A stretch of 64,000 nucleotides of DNA, from the NCBI GenBank assembly GCA_964460905.1, contig CAYWRM010000015.1:31948-95947 (forward strand), in the 5' to 3' direction. Each line of letters begins with the position of its first letter. Positions within the stretch are counted from its first letter, which is position 1. The translations under genes were made by a program, and so were the position numbers. The DNA is from GCA-002708315 sp964460905 (GTDB taxonomy: Bacteria; Bacteroidota; Bacteroidia; Bacteroidales; F082). Below the pieces are notes generated by a model. That model worked only from the letters and a program-made list of their open reading frames with translations, was not told where the DNA came from and did no database searches. Below, piece by piece: positions 9,383 to 16,204 of the stretch.

Positions 9383-9879
9383 GATTTACCTTCTCCTTTA
9401 TTAATGTTACGTTTGTACTGTTTGATGATTTTTTTCATTGATTTGGTGGTGAGGTTCCCGTAAGTTTCATCATTGATCATAATGACAGGGGCCATGGAAC
9501 AACAACCTAGGCAAGCCACCGATTGCAGACTGAACTTGCCATCATCGGTGGTTTCATCAACACTTATGTTCAGTTCATCCTGCAACACGCTGAGGATACT
9601 CTTGGCGCCATTAACATGACAGGCGGTTCCTTCGCAAATACGGATAATATTTTCACCCAAAGGTTTCAACCTGAATTGGGCATAAAATGTGATTACCCCA
9701 TAAATTTCGGATGGAGGAATATTGACAATTTCACCAATATAATGAATTACCTTTTCGGGCACATAACCATATGTGTCCTGCGCCGATTGCAACAAAGGAA
9801 TCAAGGATCCCTGCTGGTTTCTCTTAGCGATTAAATCTTTTTTGAAGGTATTAATTTCTTTTTTCTCTGCTACTTCCAT
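9379..9879 (-). CDS. NuoE/HydC-like 2Fe-2S thioredoxin-fold subunit
   Basis: A 166-residue NuoE-family protein. The N-terminal helical bundle leads into a thioredoxin-fold domain with 2Fe-2S ligands C82, C87, C123 and C127, in the pattern C-x4-C-x35-C-x3-C. GVITFYAQF (61-69) is the family signature before the cluster domain. Length is typical of HydC/NuoE. Its stop overlaps the start of the NuoF/HydB-like gene (ATGA), so it is the first subunit gene of the complex. The closest characterised relatives are the small subunits of HydABC and NADP-reducing hydrogenase-like complexes. No hydrogenase gene is visible here, so a name taken from hydrogenases would mislead. Confidence 0.93.
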   Translation of the reverse strand: MEVAEKKEINTFKKDLIAKRNQQGSLIPLLQSAQDTYGYVPEKVIHYIGEIVNIPPSEIYGVITFYAQFRLKPLGENIIRICEGTACHVNGAKSILSVLQDELNISVDETTDDGKFSLQSVACLGCCSMAPVIMINDETYGNLTTKSMKKIIKQYKRNINKGEGKS

Positions 9880-10107
9880 AAAATAATTTGTTTTTATTGA
9901 AAATCCATTATTTGTGTCATCCAGAACTGGACAAAGGATCTAACCATACACTTGGGGAGATTTTTTGCTTCGATACTACTAATAACAACTTTTAGAAACA
10001 TTTCGTATTTATTATTCGATATTCAGTTTTTGTCATATTGTTTATTGGACTCCCTTTTTTCGTGGTCTGACTGCGCAGAAATACAAATCGTATGTTATTT
10101 GATTAGC

Positions 10108-10130
10108 GTAACCACTTGTAATCAGGTTAC
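10108..10130. promoter_or_regulatory. Inverted repeat between the response regulator and NuoE-like gene
   Basis: GTAACC and GGTTAC face each other across 11 bases, 28-50 bases beyond the stop of the regulator gene. It could be a processing or attenuation hairpin or an operator. No U-tract follows on the minus strand, so it is not a classical terminator and read-through into the NuoE-like gene is plausible. Confidence 0.3.
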
Positions 10131-10157
10131 ACAAACAGGGATTTTCCACAAACTATC

Positions 10158-11156
10158 TTACATCTCGAATAAATTGATGACCGGGTATTCTTTTACCTTC
10201 AATACACCATCAAGGTTGACAATTTTACTTTCTATAAATTTGTCGATGCCCGAAAAATAATCACCGCTGACCAGTAATACGAGGTTATATTTTCCAGAAG
10301 TATAATCGCAATAAACAACGTTTTCGTTGAGGCGGAGAACAGGATAGATTTTATCAAGTTTTTCCCTGTCAATTTCAAGTAGTACATAAGAGCATAGTTT
10401 TTTGCTCAAGTCGCGTGGGCTTTTGGTAACGATGTTTTGGTCACTTTTATAATGTTCTATTGTATTTATGACATTTTTGATGCTGCTATCCAGAACTGGC
10501 ATGCTAACTTCCAGAAAATCAACTTTATCAATTCCTTCAACGTTATTGGTGATGTTTTTACAGAACGATTTACAGCCTTCGATAGAGCCTGACTGCATCA
10601 GAAGAAAAATATCGTAATCACCTTTGGTTGCATCACAATACAGTATGTTGTCCATAAAATATAGTTTTCGGTGTATTTCGAAAAAATCGGCATCCTTTTT
10701 CAGTTTAATCAAAGCATAGGCTGAAACGGATTGTTGTGGGGTAGCATCTTCATGAACAGCAACATGTGTAGTGGTTGACTTAATTTTTGACAACCCTTCA
10801 AACTGATAGGTAAGATCTTGGATAGTAAAGGGTTTTTGCAAAAAGGAAGTAGTAGATAAACTTTCTATTTTGTGTAGGTCGGCATTATTGGTATAGCCGG
10901 AAATAAATACGATGGCTGTTTCGGCGTATTTTGATTTAATGATCTTACCCAACGATATGCCATCAATATCGGGAAGTTTAACATCCAGCACTATGGTATC
11001 GATATCAATGTTGTTTTCTTTGTACATCTCTATTTTTTTGAGGGCATCTATACCGTTTTCGCATGGTTCTACATCGTAGCCTTCCTGGTTAAGTCCTAAG
11101 GTTAATGATCTTCTCAATGATGATTCGTCGTCAACTAATAAAATTCTTTTTTGCAT
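10158..11156 (-). CDS. Response regulator with two Lrp/AsnC-like ligand-binding repeats
   Basis: A 332-residue protein. Residues 1-120 are a CheY-type receiver (D9, D10, phospho-acceptor D58, K108). The rest holds two related segments of about 75 residues, roughly 145-222 and 255-328. Each has an opening strand (AYALIKL, SYVLLEI) and the same core, ILYCDATKGDYDI and VVYCDYTSGKYNL. Each ends with a valine-rich strand. This is the pattern of the Lrp/AsnC RAM (ACT-like) effector domain, where G-x-Y/D residues sit by the effector pocket. There is no DNA-binding domain, so output may be by protein contact, perhaps with the nearby kinase or NtrC-type protein. It is the first gene after a sigma54-like promoter and lies 278 bases before the NuoE-like gene. 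The receiver is certain; the repeat assignment is by pattern. Confidence 0.82.
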   Translation of the reverse strand: MQKRILLVDDESSLRRSLTLGLNQEGYDVEPCENGIDALKKIEMYKENNIDIDTIVLDVKLPDIDGISLGKIIKSKYAETAIVFISGYTNNADLHKIESLSTTSFLQKPFTIQDLTYQFEGLSKIKSTTTHVAVHEDATPQQSVSAYALIKLKKDADFFEIHRKLYFMDNILYCDATKGDYDIFLLMQSGSIEGCKSFCKNITNNVEGIDKVDFLEVSMPVLDSSIKNVINTIEHYKSDQNIVTKSPRDLSKKLCSYVLLEIDREKLDKIYPVLRLNENVVYCDYTSGKYNLVLLVSGDYFSGIDKFIESKIVNLDGVLKVKEYPVINLFEM

Positions 11157-11208
11157 CGTAATATCCTCCAGTTTTTAATAATAATCAGTTAAAATATACC
11201 ATTTCTAA

Positions 11209-11224
11209 ATCAATTGACGTGCCA
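11209..11224 (-). promoter_or_regulatory. Sigma54-like promoter of the redox operon
   Basis: The minus strand reads TGGCACGTCAATTGAT. Compared with the sigma54 consensus TGGCACG-N4-TTGCW, the -24 block is perfect, the spacing is exact, and the -12 block is TTGA instead of TTGC. The predicted start of transcription near 11198 gives a leader of about 40 bases before the regulator ATG at 11156. The presence of a GAFTGA-bearing NtrC-type activator in the same gene group supports it. The changed -12 base lowers certainty. Confidence 0.5.
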
Positions 11225-11339
11225 ATAGTTACAACATACTGCTATTCTGTTCTTTATACACATATTGGATTTTTGCATTTTATTTAGTAATCGTAAACTT
11301 ATTTAACACCTATTTGCGAATACACTGAATAATAGAGGT

Positions 11340-11365
11340 TTGTAAAGTGTTAAATTTCTTTACAA
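11340..11365. promoter_or_regulatory. Perfect 8-base inverted repeat, candidate activator site
   Basis: TTGTAAAG and CTTTACAA are separated by 10 bases. The repeat lies about 140-165 bases upstream of the predicted sigma54 start, the distance at which NtrC-type activators usually bind. Confidence 0.35.
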
Positions 11366-11400
11366 TTTATGGTGAAAAAAACAAACACAGTGTAATAGAG

Positions 11401-11420
11401 TCCAATATCAACGAATTGGA
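11401..11420. promoter_or_regulatory. Perfect 6-base inverted repeat, candidate activator site
   Basis: TCCAAT, 8 bases, ATTGGA. Lies about 200-220 bases upstream of the predicted sigma54 start. Six-base arms in AT-rich DNA can arise by chance. Confidence 0.25.
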
Positions 11421-11453
11421 AAACCGTGGACTTGACAGATGTCTTGATGTGAA

Positions 11454-11475
11454 TTTTGTGACATGAAACACAAAA
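11454..11475. promoter_or_regulatory. Perfect 7-base inverted repeat, candidate activator site
   Basis: TTTTGTG, 8 bases, CACAAAA. Lies about 255-280 bases upstream of the predicted sigma54 start. It has the same 8-base spacer as the dyad at 11401 but a different half-site. Confidence 0.25.
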
Positions 11476-11628
11476 ACAGATCATAAAAACACCAGTCAGT
11501 TAAAGCTTTATGAAAAAAATTATCCAATAAGCACTATTAATATTCGCTGATTGAAACAATGGAAACATAAAAAGTAAAATCAGGTAGTTTTCTTAATGGC
11601 ATTAATTACTCTTATTTCCCTTATTTCC

Positions 11629-12225
11629 TTATTTTTCATAAAAGTGCATTTCCAGGATATAATTATAGACTTCTTCCGGCATCCAGTAGCTCATGTTTTT
11701 CTTCTCTTTAATTCCTTTTCGGATAAAACTTGATGAAATCTCCATTAGCGGAGCATTATGAAGGGTAATGTTGGAATGTTCATTATATTTATTTAATTGA
11801 TATCCAGGTCGTGGGTAAACATATAGGCTATAATGGTTTATGATTTCATTATAGTTTTTCCATTTGTGGAATGTTGGGAAAATATCCGTTCCACAAATAA
11901 CAACAAATTCACGATTAGAATTGTATTCTTTTAACCAGGTTAGAGTATCAATAGTATATGATGGCTTAGGCATATTAAATTCAATATTCGACACCTTTAA
12001 TTTTACAGAATCCTCTACTGCTATTCTGGCGAGTGCAAGTCGGTGATAGTCAGGTAGCAAACTTTTTTTATTTTTAAGAGGATTTTGTGGTGATACAACA
12101 AACCACACTTCATCAAGGTCGGTGAATTCAGCCATATAATTAGCAAGAATAAGATGACCGTTGTGGATTGGGTTAAACGATCCAAAAAGCAATCCTGTTT
12201 TTTTTATGTTATTTGCTTTTTCCAT
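11629..12225 (-). CDS. nadD: Nicotinate-nucleotide adenylyltransferase
   Basis: A 198-residue cytoplasmic enzyme that joins nicotinate mononucleotide and ATP to form nicotinate adenine dinucleotide, the penultimate step of NAD synthesis. The nucleotidyltransferase signature GSFNPIHNGH is at residues 15-24, with the HxGH histidines at 21 and 24. The second signature ISSSFIRKGI comes near residue 170. Length is normal for the family. It is the last gene of the run yicC-gmk-MDR-nadD; gmk, yicC and nadD are neighbours in many Bacteroidota. It begins 7 bases after the MDR gene ends, so they are co-transcribed. Confidence 0.95.
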   Translation of the reverse strand: MEKANNIKKTGLLFGSFNPIHNGHLILANYMAEFTDLDEVWFVVSPQNPLKNKKSLLPDYHRLALARIAVEDSVKLKVSNIEFNMPKPSYTIDTLTWLKEYNSNREFVVICGTDIFPTFHKWKNYNEIINHYSLYVYPRPGYQLNKYNEHSNITLHNAPLMEISSSFIRKGIKEKKNMSYWMPEEVYNYILEMHFYEK

Positions 12226-12232
12226 TATTCAT

Positions 12233-13231
12233 TTAAGGTACTAACAAAAGTTTTCCTGCACTCATATCCGAGATATAACTTCTTAAACCCACTACAATAT
12301 TTTCTAATGCAAATACTTTCTTAATTTTAGTACTGTAAGCTTCTGTTATAAATTTATCTTGTAATTTTTCTGAAACTTTCTCAAATTCTTCAGTTTCTAA
12401 TTCAGCTTTCCAGTCCATGAGATTGAACCCGGATATAATTTTATTCTTAAATATTACTTCCATAATATCTATATCAGTAATGGGTTTGTTCGATAAGCCA
12501 CCATAAACAACCAACTCTGAATCTGCAGGCATAGAATTGAACATTAATCCTGACAAATTTCCTCCAACAGCGTCATAAGCTACTGTTGCATTTAATTTTT
12601 GCGCAAGGTCAACTAGCTGAACCTTGAAATTATCATCAGTATCAACAAGAACATGCTTTGCTCCCTCATTAAAAAGATTGTTGGCACTTTCCTGCTTTCT
12701 AACAATATCTATTACTTCTATGTTGTGTTCATCAGCCATCATTCGGAGAATTGAGGCTACTTGTCCTCCTGACGCATTTTGGATAATTGCATTGCTGTTG
12801 CGAAGTAATGCTATTTCAAACAAACCATAAGCTGTAAATGGGTTCACTGTAAAGCAAGCTGCCTGATCCATATCCATTTCATCTTTGAGTAATATTATAT
12901 CATTCAAATTTGCAATAATAAACTCCGACCAAGTACCACTCCTGTTGTCCTGAACAAAGCAACTTACTTTTCTTCCGATCAAACTTTTAATATTGTCACC
13001 TGCATCAACAATAACTCCCGAAGCTTCAAAGCCCGGAATTGCCGGTAAAGTTTTTATAACGTTATACTCACCTTGTATAAATGCTATATCAGATGGGTTT
13101 ATGGGAGCAGCATGAACTTTAATAACAACATCATTAGCACTAGGTTTGGGCATCTCAGTATCCATAATTTTAAGCCCTAACATTGCCCTTATTATGTTTT
13201 TGTTATATGATGGAAGTGTTACTGATTTCAT
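12233..13231 (-). CDS. Zinc-independent MDR-family NAD(P)H:quinone oxidoreductase-like protein
   Basis: A 332-residue medium-chain dehydrogenase/reductase. The N-terminal GroES-like domain contains HAAPINPSDIAFIQGEY and PAIPGFEASGVI, as in quinone oxidoreductases and trans-2-enoyl reductases. The Rossmann half contains the ASGGQVASILRMMA and YDAVGGNLSG stretches. The catalytic-zinc ligands of alcohol dehydrogenases are missing, so it probably uses NAD(P)H to reduce a quinone, enoyl or enone group. Substrate unknown. It sits between gmk (35 bases upstream) and nadD, breaking the usual yicC-gmk-nadD order. Confidence 0.85.
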   Translation of the reverse strand: MKSVTLPSYNKNIIRAMLGLKIMDTEMPKPSANDVVIKVHAAPINPSDIAFIQGEYNVIKTLPAIPGFEASGVIVDAGDNIKSLIGRKVSCFVQDNRSGTWSEFIIANLNDIILLKDEMDMDQAACFTVNPFTAYGLFEIALLRNSNAIIQNASGGQVASILRMMADEHNIEVIDIVRKQESANNLFNEGAKHVLVDTDDNFKVQLVDLAQKLNATVAYDAVGGNLSGLMFNSMPADSELVVYGGLSNKPITDIDIMEVIFKNKIISGFNLMDWKAELETEEFEKVSEKLQDKFITEAYSTKIKKVFALENIVVGLRSYISDMSAGKLLLVP

Positions 13232-13266
13232 GGTTATCTTGTTGTTGTTGCAATCCTGACAACTAA

Positions 13267-13845
13267 TTATTCTATAAAACTTTTAACTAATTCTATTGTT
13301 TCTAATTTTGCTTTTTCAAGATCGTCATTAATAATTATTTCATCAAACAGGTTTGAAAATGTTAACTCATACTCTGCTTTATTAATTCTTGTTTTAATGT
13401 CACTTTCATTATCAGTATCTCTGCTCTCAAGTCTTTCTTTTAGTACTTCAATTGATGGTGGCATCACGAAAACTCCCAGAGCTTCATCACCATAAAGCTT
13501 TTTTATGTTTACACCTCCAACTACGTCAACATCAAAAACAACATTTTTTCCGGAATTACGTATGCGTTCAACTTCTGATTTAAGAGTGCCATAGAATTTG
13601 TCTTTATAAACTTCTTCCCATTCAACAAATTCATCATTGTTAATCTTTTTTTTGAATTCATCAACTGTTAGAAAGTAATAATCTTTTCCATTTATTTCTC
13701 CATATCTTTTATTACGGCTTGCCGCAGAAATAGAAAAGGCTAGATTGTCAACATGTTCCATAACGTGTTTTACCAAGGTAGTTTTCCCAGAACCCGATGG
13801 TGCTGAAAATATTAAAAGTTTACCTTTTGAAAAGTTATCATCCAT
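13267..13845 (-). CDS. gmk: Guanylate kinase
   Basis: A 192-residue enzyme phosphorylating GMP to GDP with ATP. P-loop APSGSGKT is at residues 15-22. The GMP-binding segment SRNKRYGEINGKDYYFLT and the lid RLESRDTDNESDIKTRI are both present, as are the family's YGT and VDVVGG segments. Length is normal. It starts two bases after the stop of yicC, so the two are coupled. Confidence 0.96.
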   Translation of the reverse strand: MDDNFSKGKLLIFSAPSGSGKTTLVKHVMEHVDNLAFSISAASRNKRYGEINGKDYYFLTVDEFKKKINNDEFVEWEEVYKDKFYGTLKSEVERIRNSGKNVVFDVDVVGGVNIKKLYGDEALGVFVMPPSIEVLKERLESRDTDNESDIKTRINKAEYELTFSNLFDEIIINDDLEKAKLETIELVKSFIE

Positions 13846-13847
13846 TA

Positions 13848-14723
13848 TTACAATATATTAAATAACTGCTCCTTAATTTTTTCCAGCTCATCTTTCATTA
13901 GTACCACAATCCTCTGTAAGTTGGAGTCGTTCGCTTTCGATCCTAAAGTATTTATTTCACGGCCTATTTCCTGCGTAATAAATGCAAGTTTTTTACCTGA
14001 CGATTCATCGTTATCTAAATTTTCAAGAAAATAATTACAATTATTTAGTAGCCTTATTTTTTCTTCTGTAATATCTAATTTCTCAATATAATAAATCATT
14101 TCCTGCTCCAGCCTGTTTTTATCAGTTTCCGGATCCTGTATAAATTTATTAATATTTCCAGCTATTCTTTCTTTAATATTTGCAATTCGTGGTTTTTCGA
14201 AACTCTCAACTTCGGTTAATAGTTTGAGTATATTTCTAATCCTTAATGCAATATCCTTTTCTAGTACCTTTCCTTCGTCAATTCTAAATTCATTAACTGC
14301 ATTTGTTGCATTAGCTACGCCTTCCAATACCAAACTAAGTTCTTCTTCATTCATTTCTGACTCTTTTTGAACAAGCACTTCAGGCATTTTAAGAATTATG
14401 GAAAGATAATCAGTAAAATCAGTTTGATTTACCGAGTCAGCGAGTAATTTAAGTTCAGAGTAATAATGTTTAGCAACCTCAATATCTATTACTGATGCTG
14501 ATTCAGCATTGTTTTGTTCCAAAACTATAAATACATCAATTTTACCCCTTTGTAAATTCGAAGCAATTGTTTTTCTAATTTCAATCTCTTTCTCTTTTAA
14601 TGAATGAGGTAATCGAAGATTAATATCAAGTTGTTTACTATTAAGCGTACGTATTTCTACGGTTACTTTTCTGGTTTCAGAATGAGCTACATGCTTTCCA
14701 TAGCCCGTCATTGATTTTATCAT
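13848..14723 (-). CDS. yicC: YicC-family endoribonuclease
   Basis: A 291-residue protein starting MIKSMTGYGK, the conserved family N-terminus, and ending in the DUF1732 region (RLEQEMIYYIEKLDITEE, QEIGREINTLGSKAND). Known members are metal-dependent endoribonucleases acting on small RNAs and mRNA. An in-frame ATG at 14747 would add eight residues, but it lies inside the likely -7 box (14745-14752), so 14723 is the better start. It heads the run with gmk and nadD and diverges from the TPR gene. Confidence 0.92.
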   Translation of the reverse strand: MIKSMTGYGKHVAHSETRKVTVEIRTLNSKQLDINLRLPHSLKEKEIEIRKTIASNLQRGKIDVFIVLEQNNAESASVIDIEVAKHYYSELKLLADSVNQTDFTDYLSIILKMPEVLVQKESEMNEEELSLVLEGVANATNAVNEFRIDEGKVLEKDIALRIRNILKLLTEVESFEKPRIANIKERIAGNINKFIQDPETDKNRLEQEMIYYIEKLDITEEKIRLLNNCNYFLENLDNDESSGKKLAFITQEIGREINTLGSKANDSNLQRIVVLMKDELEKIKEQLFNIL

Positions 14724-14744
14724 TTTATTTTCTTGAATTTTATA

Positions 14745-14752
14745 CAAATATA
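14745..14752 (-). promoter_or_regulatory. TAnnTTTG -7 box of yicC-gmk
   Basis: The minus strand reads TATATTTG, a full match to TAnnTTTG, 21 bases before the chosen yicC start. It excludes the longer yicC start at 14747. Confidence 0.55.
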
Positions 14753-14796
14753 AAAGTATCCTTCTATCAATTAATAAATGTTTACGTTTCTTTTAT

Positions 14797-14804
14797 TAAA
14801 TTTG
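14797..14804 (+). promoter_or_regulatory. TAnnTTTG -7 box abutting the TPR gene
   Basis: TAAATTTG, a full match, ends five bases before the ATG at 14810. If used, the transcript would start at or just beside the start codon. Confidence 0.45.
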
Positions 14805-14809
14805 CAGTG

Positions 14810-16204
14810 ATGCCTAAATTATATATCCTCATATTCATTATCCTAAGCTCTACTAACTATTTAAATGCTTTTCCATTGCAAGAAATTGATAGCCTTCATA
14901 TCAGGTTACTTATTGTTGAAGATGAAGAAAAAATTGAAACATTATTAACTCTTTCAGAAGCATACAGAAACATTGTTTTCAATGATTGCATAAAATACGG
15001 AATGCAGGCGCTTAGATTAGCTGATGAAACAAACAACAAAACGCTAAAGGCGCTTATTTTTAAGTCGTTAGGGATAAGCTGCTATTATTCTGGAAATATG
15101 GATATTGCTTTGGGATATTATTCACAAAGCCTAAATGTTTATAAAGATATAAAGGACGAAAAAGGACAAGCAAACTGTTTGAATAATATTGGACTGATTT
15201 ATGAGGAATGGGCTGATTTTGATAAAGCAACCGATTATTATTCTCAATCGTATAAAATTGAAGAAATGATTGGCAATAAAGAAGGAATGGCAATATCGTT
15301 AATTCAAATTGGTAATATTAGTTTTTACAGAAACAGTTTTCAGGAAGCGCTTGATAATTATTATCGGGCACTTTTAATTTTTACTGAAATTGAAGATGCT
15401 GAGGGAATTGCTTACGCATATAATAGTATTGGCATTATATATGGAAAATGGAATAATTTTGATAAAGCTCTGGAATATTACCAGAAAGCTAAAGAACTAT
15501 ATAACGAAACAAGCAATAGGAGAGCCTTATCGCAGGTGCTAACAAATATGGGCGAAGTATATAATTTTGAATTGAAAGATTATAAAACAGCTCTTTGTTT
15601 ATATAGTGAGGCTCTTATGATAAAGAAAAGCTTGGAAGACGTGATTGGAATTTCCCTTCTATACAATAATCTAGGAACTCTGTATGCAAATATGGAGGAC
15701 AAGAAGAAGGCACTTGAGTATTTTAGTTTAAGTCTTAAATCTTATGAAGAGTCGGGGATTTTAACTGGAGTTGTGATGGTAAACTACAATCTGGGTGAGT
15801 TATATCAGGATTCAGACAATACTAGAATTGCTATTGAGTTTTTTAAAAAAAGTCTTCTGGAAGCTGTACAAACCGGACAAGTTGATTATATAAACAGCAA
15901 CTATGAAGCGTTAATTCACTGTTATGCTATGCTAGGTGAGTATGAGGAGTTTGAAAAATATTTTAGACTTTTTAACATTGGGAAGGATTCGCTCATAAAT
16001 AAACTCAATAATTTGAAAATGATTGAAGTGGAGGCAAAATATAAGGTTGAAGAAAGTCTTCGCGAAAGCGAGCAGCTCCAGCTTGAAAACATAGAAAAGG
16101 AAAAAGAAATAAAAAAATATAAATTATTGCTTGCCGGAATTGGAGGTGTATTTATAACTCTCCTATTTATGTATCTTTTGTTTTTAAGGCTTAAAAAAAA
16201 GTAA
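14810..16204 (+). CDS. Exported TPR-repeat protein with C-terminal membrane anchor
   Basis: A 464-residue protein when started at the ATG at 14810 (MPKLYILIFIILSSTNYL), which gives a proper signal peptide. The longer in-frame start at 14711 would put an unlikely extension before it. Residues about 30-400 hold eight or so tetratricopeptide repeats with motifs such as ALGYYSQSLNVYKD, ALDNYYRALLIF and ALEYYQKAKELY. A charged coiled coil (about 410-440) then leads to a single hydrophobic span, after which the protein ends RLKKK. The layout is that of Bacteroidota TPR sensor kinases or LuxR-type regulators cut off just after the membrane span, with no output domain left. The next gene starts within its stop codon (TAATG), so a shared role with the phospholipase-D protein is likely. 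Confidence 0.82.
   Translation: MPKLYILIFIILSSTNYLNAFPLQEIDSLHIRLLIVEDEEKIETLLTLSEAYRNIVFNDCIKYGMQALRLADETNNKTLKALIFKSLGISCYYSGNMDIALGYYSQSLNVYKDIKDEKGQANCLNNIGLIYEEWADFDKATDYYSQSYKIEEMIGNKEGMAISLIQIGNISFYRNSFQEALDNYYRALLIFTEIEDAEGIAYAYNSIGIIYGKWNNFDKALEYYQKAKELYNETSNRRALSQVLTNMGEVYNFELKDYKTALCLYSEALMIKKSLEDVIGISLLYNNLGTLYANMEDKKKALEYFSLSLKSYEESGILTGVVMVNYNLGELYQDSDNTRIAIEFFKKSLLEAVQTGQVDYINSNYEALIHCYAMLGEYEEFEKYFRLFNIGKDSLINKLNNLKMIEVEAKYKVEESLRESEQLQLENIEKEKEIKKYKLLLAGIGGVFITLLFMYLLFLRLKKK

Larger units (their letters stand above)
11157..11628. other. 472-base intergenic control region
   Basis: No open reading frame of note. It lies between the start of the response-regulator gene and the end of nadD, both on the minus strand. 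It holds a sigma54-like promoter close to the regulator gene and three perfect dyads further upstream (11340-11365, 11401-11420, 11454-11475), annotated separately. No TAnnTTTG box on the minus strand was found in it. Confidence 0.6.

Noticed and set aside
7619..9879. Iron-only hydrogenase HydABC operon
   Set aside because: HydB and HydC relatives are present but no chain has the H-cluster motifs of HydA.
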